From contig JAGLME010000024.1 of the NCBI GenBank assembly GCA_023140195.1, positions 62,001-126,000 on the forward strand: a stretch of DNA of 64,000 bases, written 5' to 3'. This document shows, in pieces, positions 1 to 8,796 of this stretch; the first letter of the stretch is position 1; each line of letters starts with the position of its first letter. The DNA comes from Thermoplasmata archaeon (GTDB taxonomy: Archaea > Thermoplasmatota > Thermoplasmata > RBG-16-68-12 > SOIM01). The notes below the pieces were generated by a model. That model was not told where the DNA came from, ran no database searches, and saw only the letters and a list, made by a program, of their open reading frames with translations. The translations under genes were made by a program, and so were the position numbers.

Positions 1-1138
1 ATAGTGCTCCACCGGGTTTGGTGGCATATTTGAGATAGTGATCGTGTGACTCAGGAATCTCCTGAGCATAACTTATGTGGATATTTCCATCGCTATCAAG
101 AGCCAAAGAACTATGAAGACCCGCATCTACTGCCTCAGACTTCCACTCGTTTCCAATCCACGTTACGTATTTGATTGTCGAGCCTGCGAGAGTGTCGTTG
201 GCATATCCAATATGAGAATTGTCGTGGTTGTCGAGAGCCAGAGAAGTGCGTCTGCTGTAGACAACATCTGCGTCTACAATTTCGATCCTCCACGAATCTC
301 CTGACAAACGTGAATACAAGAGGCCGTGTTCAGGAAGTCTTGGAACATAGCTTATGTGAGGATTGTCGTGGTTGTCGAGAGCTAATGAAGCCCACTTGGT
401 CTCGTTTGAATCCACAGTCCGGTTGCTCCAATGGCCTCCAATTGACTGTGCGTATTTGAGGGAACCATAAGCATATGCAACATGTGGATTGTTCATACTA
501 TCTATGGCCATTGAACTCCAAGAACCCGACGGACCCAGAACCTCTATGCTCCAGTTGCTACCAGTCCATCTAGCGTACTTCGTGCACCACATATAGCCAT
601 CATAATAAGTGATATGGGGATCATCGTTGCTGTCGAGAGCCAGAGAAGGCCTCTGGCCAATATCATCTCCCATATCAACTTTCTCAAAACTCCATTCTGT
701 TCCATTCCAACGCGCGTATTTCAACACACCCAAGTTCTGCGTCGAGACATGATATGCAATGTGTGGGTTGTCGTTGCTGTCAAGAGCCAGTGAATGGTGC
801 AAATCAAATGCGACGCTGGAATCTAGGCTTTCATTGACCCAGAAGCCTCCAATTCTTTTCGCATATTTGAGAAGGGCTCCACCATTACTCTGAATGATGT
901 AGCTAATGTGTGGATTGTTCTTACTGTCAGTAGCCAGAGAAGGGAGAATAAGTTGCAGACCCAAGTCCACGGTTTCGATCCCCCAACTGCTTCCCTTCAT
1001 GGGTTGAGCACCTGATAGCCTGGATTCGGTTCTGAGCGAGACCTCAGCTTCGGTCGCCAACGCGTGGAGTCCGGTTCCCAACAACAATGTGGCTGCCAAG
1101 ACAAAGGATACAATGATACTGGTCGGTCTCCAAACCAT
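1..1138 (-). CDS. secreted beta-propeller-like repeat protein, 3' end cut by window edge
   Basis: The reading frame runs from an ATG at 1138 to the window edge without a stop, so the C-terminus is missing. The start has a strong Shine-Dalgarno (GGAGG) about 8 nt upstream. Residues 1-28 form a signal peptide (MVWRP then a long hydrophobic stretch ending LHALA). After it come about six repeats of roughly 50 residues, each with the pattern SLALDSNDNPHISY followed by KYARW and WxxExVD. This is the layout of a secreted propeller or Asp-box-like repeat protein. It is a clear paralogue of the protein at 21074-22849. The ligand is unknown. I infer a surface-exposed structural or adhesive role. Confidence 0.85.
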   Translation of the reverse strand, partial: MVWRPTSIIVSFVLAATLLLGTGLHALATEAEVSLRTESRLSGAQPMKGSSWGIETVDLGLQLILPSLATDSKNNPHISYIIQSNGGALLKYAKRIGGFWVNESLDSSVAFDLHHSLALDSNDNPHIAYHVSTQNLGVLKYARWNGTEWSFEKVDMGDDIGQRPSLALDSNDDPHITYYDGYMWCTKYARWTGSNWSIEVLGPSGSWSSMAIDSMNNPHVAYAYGSLKYAQSIGGHWSNRTVDSNETKWASLALDNHDNPHISYVPRLPEHGLLYSRLSGDSWRIEIVDADVVYSRRTSLALDNHDNSHIGYANDTLAGSTIKYVTWIGNEWKSEAVDAGLHSSLALDSDGNIHISYAQEIPESHDHYLKYATKPGGAL

Positions 1139-1384
1139 CTTTTCTCCTCCTTTGCGCGCTTCCCCCTACTCAGCCTCTTCGCTTCCAGCAAGTCACAATC
1201 GTGCTCCGAACTACTTAATCCTTATCTCTGCTGGGCACTCGTTCTTCTGAGAAACAGAAAGTCTGCAATAACTGTTGATTCGTCTTTGAAAGATCATCTC
1301 ACGACTTCTATCAAAGTTCATATACATCCAGATTGCTGCTCCCAATCGTGTCTTGACGGTCTTTTCGTTCAGAGATATCGAATC

Positions 1385-2209
1385 CTATTCAGCCTCTTTT
1401 GCTTCTTCTAAAGCCTTCCGAATCGCCTCTCTAACCCCCTCCTTCGGAGCCTCATGACCCCACCCGATCTCCTTACCGTTGATGAATATCCCTCTGTGCC
1501 TCTGGTACTTCATAAAAACTCCAGGTTCGTGAACCGGGAACTCATTGAAGACGACCTTGTCCCCGAATTCCTCCGCTACCTCCTTGACGCGCTCTGCCTC
1601 GATGTTGATGGTCTGGCATGAGATGTCCCAGAACAGGTCCACCACGATCTTGCCGGGAACGGGTTTGAACTCGTACTTGGATCTTGGAAATGTGGGGGCC
1701 TCAGCCGTCTCATCGAAGGGCTTCCAAAGAAGGACAACCTTTTCAAGGATATCGGAATCGCCTGGTGAGCCGACCCTGTAGCTCTCAACCTCCTCAAAAC
1801 CGTGTCTCTCATAGAACGACGCTGGTAGCAGCCAGAAATCCCCGCGGAAGCCCATTGTGGTGAGACCTTTCTTTCCTTGCAGCTTCGCTTCCTCTTCAGC
1901 GGCATCCATCAGTGCTCTTCCTGCTCCTTTCCCATTGTAATCCTTGAGGACCACAAGGCAGTAGACGACCATCAGGTCGCTTCCCAGAGGACCCACAGGA
2001 GAGTGCTCGATAGGGACCGCATAAAGGAACCCGGCCATCTCATCGTCAATGTACACCACCTTGATTCTCAGGCCGATGTCGTGCATCTTCTTGAACCAGG
2101 CCAGTCTTCTCTTGGCGTCCCTGTCGACCTCTTCGGATTCGTTCATATGGGTGCAAGTGCTGACGAAGTATTCTGAGGATCCGTCCATGTCCCTGACTTC
2201 GATTGGCAT
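1385..2209 (-). CDS. GNAT N-acetyltransferase with YoaP-like C-terminal domain
   Basis: This is a 274-residue cytoplasmic protein. Residues 1-155 form a GNAT acetyltransferase fold with the acetyl-CoA pyrophosphate-binding loop YNGKGAGRALM near residues 91-101 and the typical late motif SFYERHGFEEV. Residues 175-274 match the YoaP-type C-terminal extension, a thioredoxin-like or sulfur-related segment with WDISCQT, a single Cys and FINGKEIGWGHEAPKEGV. The substrate is unknown. A TATA-like element (cttatattcc on the minus strand, 2229-2238) lies about 25 nt before the ATG and there is no Shine-Dalgarno, so the mRNA is probably leaderless. Confidence 0.8.
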   Translation of the reverse strand: MPIEVRDMDGSSEYFVSTCTHMNESEEVDRDAKRRLAWFKKMHDIGLRIKVVYIDDEMAGFLYAVPIEHSPVGPLGSDLMVVYCLVVLKDYNGKGAGRALMDAAEEEAKLQGKKGLTTMGFRGDFWLLPASFYERHGFEEVESYRVGSPGDSDILEKVVLLWKPFDETAEAPTFPRSKYEFKPVPGKIVVDLFWDISCQTINIEAERVKEVAEEFGDKVVFNEFPVHEPGVFMKYQRHRGIFINGKEIGWGHEAPKEGVREAIRKALEEAKEAE

Positions 2210-2228
2210 TGAGGTCGGAAGAGTGTCA

Positions 2229-2238
2229 GGAATATAAG
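2229..2238 (-). promoter_or_regulatory. TATA box of the GNAT/YoaP gene
   Basis: The minus strand reads cttatattcc, centred about 25 nt upstream of the ATG at 2209. That spacing places the transcription start at or next to the start codon. It is inferred from position and composition only. Confidence 0.5.
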
Positions 2239-2254
2239 AAAAGTGTGTAGAACA

Positions 2255-2280
2255 GAAGGGGGCTTACGGCGGTTACCTGG
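2255..2280 (-). repeat. dispersed non-coding repeat, copy A (core only)
   Basis: This 26-bp core is nearly identical to parts of the longer copies at 4804-4890 and 6130-6217 (forward core GGGGGCTTACGGCGG then TACCTGG). Copy A lies just downstream of the stop codon of the 792-residue beta-helix protein, as copy B lies just downstream of the remnant at 4913-5070. Coding tail and 3' flank together therefore form a direct repeat of about 215 bp (2255-2470 against 4866-5070). Confidence 0.75.
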
Positions 2281-2303
2281 CACCCCTTTTCTACCTATCT
2301 GGC

Positions 2304-4682
2304 TCATGTATTTTCAACAGTCCAAACGGCCGGAGATTGAACTCTGACCCAATACCCAAACCCAGCCTGCAGGAAGTCACCATCGGTCATAACTCTCAAG
2401 AAACTAGGCGGAGCTAACCCATCGAATCCCTCTATTCCCTCCACCGCGACGGCTGCCTTCAGGTCTGCGACAGAGAAGTCGTGATCAAAGGATGGGAAGC
2501 CCACGAGATTCCAACCTGCTTGAAGATCAATCGTGGTCGAAGTGGGAACGACTCCTGCAATTGTGAGGTTGGTATCCTGAGTTACGTTCACCCAGATGCC
2601 AATGGTGTGACTCAAGTATTCAAGGCTCTGAGCATAAGGCTTTGATTTCGAAAAGGACTTCCATTCTTGGTTGATGGGATCGTAGGACCAGGCGTTGTCG
2701 TAGGAGATTGTCTGAATGACCCTTTGGGCGGTCTCGTCTGATTGGATGAGCGGGATTGAGACAAGGTTCAGACCTCTGGAGAGGGGGCGGATGAACTTGG
2801 CCACCTGGTCTTCTGTGCACCTCGTATCGTTGTTTTGGTCTACCACACACACCAAATAGAAGTAGGTGTTTGGATTTCCTTCACCAGCCAGAGTATCGAC
2901 AAATCCAGTTGTGCCATTTGGAAATGAAGCCCTCAATACGTAGCCTGAACCACTTGAATCATAGGAGGTGCTCCTGTAGACCCGATACCCATCTGCGTTA
3001 TGGGAGCCCGCTCCATCATCTGCCGATAGCGTCCAAATCAGGGTAACGTCCTCGAATCCTCCACCACTTAGAACTGCAGCTACATCCGTTGGCGGACGTG
3101 GTGTTTGTCCAAATGGATACATGAAAGGATACCTGTCCAGGCTGTCCCCGTCAATGACATATGGAGTATCACCTATGCCATCGCCACCAGGCTGGTCCTG
3201 ATTTGGACCGCTCTTGTTGTCTGTACCGCCGTAATCACTCCAGTAATTGCCACCAGTTGGGTAGCCGAAGTCCCATTGAGTCGAATTGCCATCATCGTAT
3301 GCCTGAATTGTATTGTATAGGATGTTGTTGTTGGATATGTTGTTCAGGATGGAGCTCCTCAGATAGAAACCATGGGTGTTGTACGAAATGTTGTTGTTGG
3401 ATATGTTGTTGTAGACGGATCCAGAAAGGTGGATTCCTTCCCATCCATTGGATACGATAATATTCTCGCTCATCGTGTTGTAGTTGGAGGATGTGACACT
3501 CAACCCTCTTTGGAGATTCGAGATTCTGTTCTGGGAAATATTGTTGTTGTTTGAACTTTGGATATTGACGCCATTGTCTTGATTGAAGAGGACTGTGTTG
3601 TCCACGAGAGAGTTGTGATCAGAGAAAGAGATGCTTATGCCACTTTGAGTATTCCAGGAAACATTGTTGTTCGTGACGGAATTGTAGTCCGAAGAACGAA
3701 GCCAGATGCCGTCCTGCGTAGCCCTCAATACAGTATTGTTTGTTATTGTATTGTTGACAGAGGAATAGAAGACCAGTCCCAACCACTCGTTTGAGGAAGC
3801 TGAGTTGTTGGCTATGAGATTGTTTGATGAGTATCCAAGAAGGAGGCCCACGGTCCCGTTGTCTAGGTTTTGATTCTCTACTGTGATGCCACTGCTATTT
3901 GCCAGGATTACCTGGCCAGCTCCCGCTGGTATTGTTCCACCATTCACATTATTCCAATAGTATACAGGCTTTCCGTTAACAGTGTTTGAAGTATCGATTG
4001 TATGGGTGTTCCAATAGTCCACACTGTCGAACCCATGCAGAGAGATGCCACTTCCGATTAATGCGTTATTCTCCAATGTATTGTTGGGGGCGCGGAACAT
4101 GAAAATGCCAAACCTTCCATTGAAGATCGTATTGCCTACCACAACGTTATGTGTTGAATCTTCCAGCGAGATTCCCATCTTGTAGTTCAGGACAGTGTTA
4201 TTGACAACTACATTGTTGCCTGCAAAAAACATGGATATACTACGCCAATTGTAGATCCCCCTATTGAAAGCAACATAACAGTTCTGGACAGAGTCAAGTT
4301 TGATTCCCGAGTCATGGCCTTGCACGGCTTGTCCGCTATTCTCGACCGTGAAACCTGTCACATTCACCCAATCATCTGTGACATGAATGACGTCACCAAC
4401 TTCGCTAGCATTGATAATCGTCGTATCTCTATTCTCTCCTGTCAAGTTAAGAGTTTTGTAGACTCTCACGTTCTCATAGTATGTTCCATTGTATACGAAC
4501 ACAGTATCGCCGGGTTGTGCAGCATCTACCGCATCCTGTATCACAGTATAGTTGCCGGGACCAGCTCCACCAACATATAAGGTCGTGGCCATTGCATTCT
4601 CAGTAATGATCGACACTGTGGCCGAGAATACACTCACAATCATGAGGAAAATGATAACCAGACTACCTCTCTTCATTCCCAT
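2304..4682 (-). CDS. secreted NosD-like right-handed beta-helix protein
   Basis: This is a 792-residue secreted protein. Residues 1-32 are a signal peptide. Residues 33-85 hold the typical entry motif of this family (TVIQDAVDAAQPGDTV, then NGTYYENV). Residues 90-480 are parallel beta-helix repeats rich in Asn (NNISNNNISYN type). An insert with NGKPVYYW and AGAGQVILANS is shared with the 1061-residue protein at 11593. A fibronectin-III-like domain (about 525-620) follows. A terminal module carries GWNLVGFPSF and GFGYWVRV. No transmembrane anchor is seen after it. The start may be the second Met (4676). TATA-like elements sit at 4697-4707 and 4722-4730. The ligand is not predictable; polysaccharide binding is common for this fold. 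Confidence 0.85.
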   Translation of the reverse strand: MGMKRGSLVIIFLMIVSVFSATVSIITENAMATTLYVGGAGPGNYTVIQDAVDAAQPGDTVFVYNGTYYENVRVYKTLNLTGENRDTTIINASEVGDVIHVTDDWVNVTGFTVENSGQAVQGHDSGIKLDSVQNCYVAFNRGIYNWRSISMFFAGNNVVVNNTVLNYKMGISLEDSTHNVVVGNTIFNGRFGIFMFRAPNNTLENNALIGSGISLHGFDSVDYWNTHTIDTSNTVNGKPVYYWNNVNGGTIPAGAGQVILANSSGITVENQNLDNGTVGLLLGYSSNNLIANNSASSNEWLGLVFYSSVNNTITNNTVLRATQDGIWLRSSDYNSVTNNNVSWNTQSGISISFSDHNSLVDNTVLFNQDNGVNIQSSNNNNISQNRISNLQRGLSVTSSNYNTMSENIIVSNGWEGIHLSGSVYNNISNNNISYNTHGFYLRSSILNNISNNNILYNTIQAYDDGNSTQWDFGYPTGGNYWSDYGGTDNKSGPNQDQPGGDGIGDTPYVIDGDSLDRYPFMYPFGQTPRPPTDVAAVLSGGGFEDVTLIWTLSADDGAGSHNADGYRVYRSTSYDSSGSGYVLRASFPNGTTGFVDTLAGEGNPNTYFYLVCVVDQNNDTRCTEDQVAKFIRPLSRGLNLVSIPLIQSDETAQRVIQTISYDNAWSYDPINQEWKSFSKSKPYAQSLEYLSHTIGIWVNVTQDTNLTIAGVVPTSTTIDLQAGWNLVGFPSFDHDFSVADLKAAVAVEGIEGFDGLAPPSFLRVMTDGDFLQAGFGYWVRVQSPAVWTVENT

Positions 4683-4803
4683 ATCTCAAGCATCCTCATA
4701 TATGAAGTTACATCCCTGGATATAATGATTTTCCCATCGACTTCGGAATCCAATCATAGAATCCGCAATCATTAGTACAAAGAAGAGAACATGACCCGTT
4801 CCC

Positions 4804-4890
4804 GAGCCCTTTGCTCGAAGGATTCCAGACGATTCCTATCCAATTAGACAAGATCCGACCGATCGAAGGGGGCTTACGGCGGTGACCTGG
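4804..4890 (-). repeat. dispersed non-coding repeat, copy B
   Basis: About 87 bp align with copy C (6130-6217) at roughly 83 percent identity by eye, sharing blocks such as GATTCCAGAC, CCTATCC, TCCGACCGA and TACGGCGGTGACCTGG. Its last 25 bp also match copy A. All three copies have the same orientation. It does not look like a tRNA or 5S rRNA, and it shows no open reading frame. Confidence 0.7.
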
Positions 4891-4912
4891 CACCTCTTTT
4901 CTACACATCTGG

Positions 4913-5070
4913 CTATACGTTTTGAATAGTCCAAATCGCAGGAGATTCAACTCTGATCCAATACCCAAACCCATCCTGCAAGAAGTCCCCATCTACCATG
5001 ACTCTCAAGTAATACGGCGAGACCGACCCATCAAACCCTTCTATCCTCTCCACAGCAACCGCCGTCAACT
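4913..5070 (-). pseudogene. remnant: C-terminal module of a lost beta-helix paralogue
   Basis: On the minus strand this encodes LTAVAVERIEGFDG, then SPYYLRVMVDGDFLQDGFG, then YWIRVESPAIWTIQNV and a stop. It aligns residue for residue with the last 50 or so residues of the 792-residue protein (AVAVEGIEGFDG, FLRVMTDGDFLQAGFG, YWVRVQSPAVWTVENT). An in-frame stop lies just upstream and no start or body remains. It is the 3' fossil of a tandem paralogue, truncated where the oxidoreductase gene now begins. Confidence 0.85.
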
Positions 5071-5080
5071 AAACCCTTTG

Positions 5081-6043
5081 TTAGGTTTTGTCATTATGGT
5101 CCACTGTGATGATCACATTCCCCTTCTTATGTCCTGTCTCGACATATCTATGAGCCTCGACCATTTGGTCCAGTGGATAACTTCTGTCTATCACCGGTTT
5201 GAACTTACCAGACTCTGCAAGGTCCTTCAATAGAACAAGATCATCATAGTTTACCTTAGCAATTCCATCATCTATTGATATGTACTTCCCATCAGGAGCC
5301 AGGGCGTTTTTCGCTTGTGATTTCAAGCTCTTCCTATCCGCCACCTGCTGTGGGACGGCATCAAGTATCAAATCATAACGCTCGCTGCGTTTTGAATAAT
5401 CCTCTTTTGTGTAGTCGATCACCGTTTCGGCTCCCAGGGAACTTACCAATTCTATGTTCGCAGTACTGCACACCCCTGTCACTTTCGCCCCGTAGTACCT
5501 GGCAAGCTGCACAGCTGTAGTGCCTATCGTTCCAGAAGCTCCAACGATGAGGACATTCTTCCGACTTTGGATACCCCCCTTCTTCAGAAAATACATCGCT
5601 AGCTCTCCACCATAGGGGATCGCGGCGGACTCCTCATAAGTCAGATTGGACGGTTTTGGCAACACTGGATAGTCTTCCGGCACGCATATATACTGGGCGT
5701 AGGTGCCGAATCGCGTCTTGGTAGGTGACTTGACGGTATAAGCCAAGACCTGGTCACCAATCTTGAACCGTTTCACATCATTGCCTATAGAATCAACCTC
5801 CCCAGCCGCCACCATCCCAAGGATTGGGTTTCTCGGTTTTCCAAAGCCCAACGCTATTCGCATCATCAGTCCTAGCGGATGCCACATGGGAATGTCAAAA
5901 CCCCGGATTATACAGTCACTTGATGTAACTGTGGTCGCGTGGATCTTGATGCATATTTCATTATCCTTGGGAGTGGGTTTCTCAACCTCTTTCAGCTGAA
6001 GGACCTCCGGTGGTCCATATTTCGTGCATACAATCGCTTTCAT
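5081..6043 (-). CDS. zinc-independent MDR-family NAD(P)-dependent oxidoreductase
   Basis: This is a 320-residue member of the medium-chain dehydrogenase/reductase superfamily, closest in layout to quinone oxidoreductase or enoyl-reductase-like enzymes. Residues 1-125 form the GroES-like domain. The NAD(P)H-binding Rossmann motif GASGTIG is at 168-174, inside VLIVGASGTIGTTAVQLARY. The Cys/His zinc ligands of alcohol dehydrogenases are absent. It probably reduces a quinone or activated C=C bond with NADPH; the substrate is not known. It is flanked by repeat copies B and C in the same orientation, with a surface-protein remnant touching its 3' end, so this locus has been rearranged. Confidence 0.85.
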   Translation of the reverse strand: MKAIVCTKYGPPEVLQLKEVEKPTPKDNEICIKIHATTVTSSDCIIRGFDIPMWHPLGLMMRIALGFGKPRNPILGMVAAGEVDSIGNDVKRFKIGDQVLAYTVKSPTKTRFGTYAQYICVPEDYPVLPKPSNLTYEESAAIPYGGELAMYFLKKGGIQSRKNVLIVGASGTIGTTAVQLARYYGAKVTGVCSTANIELVSSLGAETVIDYTKEDYSKRSERYDLILDAVPQQVADRKSLKSQAKNALAPDGKYISIDDGIAKVNYDDLVLLKDLAESGKFKPVIDRSYPLDQMVEAHRYVETGHKKGNVIITVDHNDKT

Positions 6044-6129
6044 AATTCACCCTCACTTGAGGAGAAGATATTTCTGCATAAAAAGGTTAGTCCGAGTCCA
6101 GAAAAGAAGAGAATAGGGCCCTTCTCGCA

Positions 6130-6217
6130 GAGCCCCTTGTCCCGAGGGATTCCAGACATTTCCTATCCGATCAGGCAAGGTCCGACCGACCTAAGGGGGC
6201 CTACGGCGGTGACCTGG
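6130..6217 (-). repeat. dispersed non-coding repeat, copy C
   Basis: An 88-bp copy of the repeat described at 4804-4890 lies upstream of the oxidoreductase gene. Here no protein remnant is attached, so the non-coding repeat is separable from the coding tail that accompanies copies A and B. Confidence 0.7.
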
Positions 6218-6297
6218 ACATCTGTACAATACCTTTAATATGCTTCTGATACATGCAAAAACCGGCGCGACAGCCAGACCTGGTCGGAGGGAAAGTG

Positions 6298-8763
6298 ATG
6301 AAAAGGACCAAAAGTGCTAGAACATTGGCAATAGTAATTGTGTTTGTGACCGTTCTGGGGATGCTGCCGCTGGTTGCGGCCTCCGATTTCTATGACAACA
6401 CCACAGTACAGATTACAGTGGAAGATAGCGGATACCCAATGAGCATATCGCCAAGCCAGAAATGGTTCGTCCCCGAAGACACCATCGACCTGACCATACA
6501 GGTGACTGGAACGGCCGATGGTCTGCAGGATGTTTTCGACATCCTAGTCTTCGGACAAGGCGAGACATTATACGCTGAACATGTAATCCGCTTCAATGAT
6601 GTTGCAGTGGATCACGCTACTGGAAAGGCAACGGTGACCATCCCTTCGATAATGACCGAGGCCCTACAGGACGACAATTATGATGTTTACGTGGGCGACG
6701 AGATGTGGATCGAGGACAGCGGTTTCGACTCCGGCAGGGGCGACTGGGACTGGACCTGGTTCCGCGTACAGATGTATACGATCATAGCTGAAACCGGCAG
6801 GTCTGGATACATTCCCGGTGACCCGGTGACGGTGTTCTACTCCGTGGTTTCAATCAAAGATGGTTCATTGATTACAGATGCCGGATACCCGGGTTGGGGC
6901 CTGGACAAGGGGGAGTGGGGCGTGTGGTCTGAAGACGGGGAGTCGTCTGAGGGACCCACTAACTTAGGAAACCCATCCGGAAGCTTCACCTTCAGGCTAT
7001 CGTATGTGGGTTCGAGCTTTCCCGATGATTACGTGGTTGGAATCTGGTACAACGGCACTTATGGAAACACTCGAGAGGCATCGAAGTATCTGATGGGGAA
7101 CGCGCCCGGGTTTGATTTCAGAGTGGACACATTGATGGTGGATGTTTATACCGATAGGGCAGAATACCAGATAGACAGCGTTGTGAGCATCCATGTTCAT
7201 TCATGGGTAGAAGGTACACCTGTCGGGGAACCTGACGTGGATGTGGAGATTAGCATACTGAAGGGTGTGGGACCTTTCGCCAACAAGATATCTGGGTATG
7301 GTGGCGATTTCCAAACTGATGCCGCTGGGGACGTCCGTTACATGTTTCAATTGAAGGATATGGACTTTGAGGAGGGTGTGGAATATACCGTGCGAATTAA
7401 TGCATCCAAATGGCTTAAGGAGACTGGAGACTCAATCGTTTTCCCAATCGTGAGCGGATCCGGTGTCATATCGGTCGATGTGGCCTTTGACAAGCACACG
7501 TACACAACCGGCGATACTGTCCAGATGATGGTCGACGCAGTTTCTCCGCCGGGACACAGCACAGTCTTCACCTACGTTTATACCGCCTACTCGCCAAGCG
7601 GGACCTATGCCAAGGAAACGAGCTCTTCAAACCTCTATTCGATTGACTTGCCAAGCAATTACGAGGGGGATATGACCTTCAAGGTTGAGGTCTACAATAT
7701 CCAAAGAGACTACGGATACTACGCGGAGACCAAGAGCATCGAGTACGGCATAATGTTGGTGAACGTGGACAAAGATGAATATGACGCTGGTGACGCTCTG
7801 ACGGTGGACTATGAACTAATCAGCTACCTAATGTGGGCCCCCGATTTCTATTACATTGTCAGGGACGGCAATCTCCAGGTCGTCGAGGAAGGTGTGCTCT
7901 CCGGGGTTTCTTACGAAGGATCCTTCACTTTCAATGTTCCAACAACGCCTTCAAGTTCCTACACCTTCACAGTCTCCGCGACCTCCGACGGGAGAGTCGT
8001 CAGCGACTCGGATTCTGCATATCTGGAGCGGGGCTATGATCTGACCATTTCGTTCCAGAAGAGCAGTTATCTGGCTGGTGAGACCGCAATCGTTTATTAC
8101 GAAATAGTCCCCCTGGGGGGAGTGGGGTTGCCATCTTCGTTTGACTTGAGTTATGCGCTCTACGACTTCAGCCCAAAGACCCTTGCAACAGATAGACATC
8201 AGGGAGACCTATCCTATCCGATCCCGGCCGGTATACCTGATGGCACGTATTTGTTCATTGTAGAGGAATGGGTTACGGGGTCTTTTGCCATAGAGACGAT
8301 AGCAATCGGACCTGAAGGCACAGTCATAGGCGCGGAAGATTTTGATGGTGATGGCGTACCGGATTCCGCGGATTCGGATGACGACAATGATGGGTATTCT
8401 GATGTAATCGAGGACCAGGAAGGTTCTGATCCAAAGAATGCGACCTCAAAGCCCCCAGATAATGACGAGGACTACATTCCAGATTCGATGGATGTGGATG
8501 ATGATAATGATGGGTTCAGTGATGGCGAGGAACTTCTGGCGGGCAGCGACCCGATGAGCTCAACGAGCGTGCCGGAGCCGCAAGCGGGGGAGACCGATCC
8601 TGCAACAAGTAACCCGTGGGAGTGGTTGGCTCCTCTGATCCTGGCAGTGATTGCATTGGTCATGGCAAGTATTGTGCTCATACGAAGTGGGCGGCCCCCA
8701 AGAAAAGAGGCTCTTCTTGACGACGGAGACACGACTGAGATCGATGAAGGTCCATCGCAATAG
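6298..8763 (+). CDS. membrane-anchored surface protein with thrombospondin-3-type calcium repeats
   Basis: I start at the ATG at 6298 rather than 6253, because GGAGGG lies about 8 nt before it and the signal peptide (MKRTKSARTLAIV onward) then begins at residue 1. The protein has 821 residues. Most of it is a series of beta-sandwich domains of macroglobulin or invasin style (repeats of D-Y-AGDxVxVxY-E). Around residues 680-760 there are two Asp-rich calcium-binding repeats (DFDGDGVPDSADSDDDNDG and a second like it) typical of thrombospondin type 3. Residues about 775-797 form one transmembrane helix, followed by a short acidic cytoplasmic tail. It is probably a cell-surface structural or adhesion protein. 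Confidence 0.85.
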   Translation: MKRTKSARTLAIVIVFVTVLGMLPLVAASDFYDNTTVQITVEDSGYPMSISPSQKWFVPEDTIDLTIQVTGTADGLQDVFDILVFGQGETLYAEHVIRFNDVAVDHATGKATVTIPSIMTEALQDDNYDVYVGDEMWIEDSGFDSGRGDWDWTWFRVQMYTIIAETGRSGYIPGDPVTVFYSVVSIKDGSLITDAGYPGWGLDKGEWGVWSEDGESSEGPTNLGNPSGSFTFRLSYVGSSFPDDYVVGIWYNGTYGNTREASKYLMGNAPGFDFRVDTLMVDVYTDRAEYQIDSVVSIHVHSWVEGTPVGEPDVDVEISILKGVGPFANKISGYGGDFQTDAAGDVRYMFQLKDMDFEEGVEYTVRINASKWLKETGDSIVFPIVSGSGVISVDVAFDKHTYTTGDTVQMMVDAVSPPGHSTVFTYVYTAYSPSGTYAKETSSSNLYSIDLPSNYEGDMTFKVEVYNIQRDYGYYAETKSIEYGIMLVNVDKDEYDAGDALTVDYELISYLMWAPDFYYIVRDGNLQVVEEGVLSGVSYEGSFTFNVPTTPSSSYTFTVSATSDGRVVSDSDSAYLERGYDLTISFQKSSYLAGETAIVYYEIVPLGGVGLPSSFDLSYALYDFSPKTLATDRHQGDLSYPIPAGIPDGTYLFIVEEWVTGSFAIETIAIGPEGTVIGAEDFDGDGVPDSADSDDDNDGYSDVIEDQEGSDPKNATSKPPDNDEDYIPDSMDVDDDNDGFSDGEELLAGSDPMSSTSVPEPQAGETDPATSNPWEWLAPLILAVIALVMASIVLIRSGRPPRKEALLDDGDTTEIDEGPSQ

Positions 8764-8796
8764 GCCATTGACGCAGGTTGGAGCTAACTCGTCGAC

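Larger units (their letters stand above)
4683..5080. other. intergenic region with promoter, repeat copy B and gene remnant
   Basis: This 398-bp gap contains minus-strand promoter elements for the beta-helix gene (near 4697-4730), repeat copy B (4804-4890) and the decayed C-terminal module (4913-5070). No intact gene is seen. About 10 bp separate the remnant from the stop codon of the oxidoreductase gene. Confidence 0.7.

Noticed and set aside
4804..4890. 5S rRNA or other known structured RNA
   Set aside because: The repeat shares a few GC-rich motifs with rRNA-like sequence, but lacks the conserved 5S order and I cannot fold a convincing structure. I keep it as a dispersed repeat.
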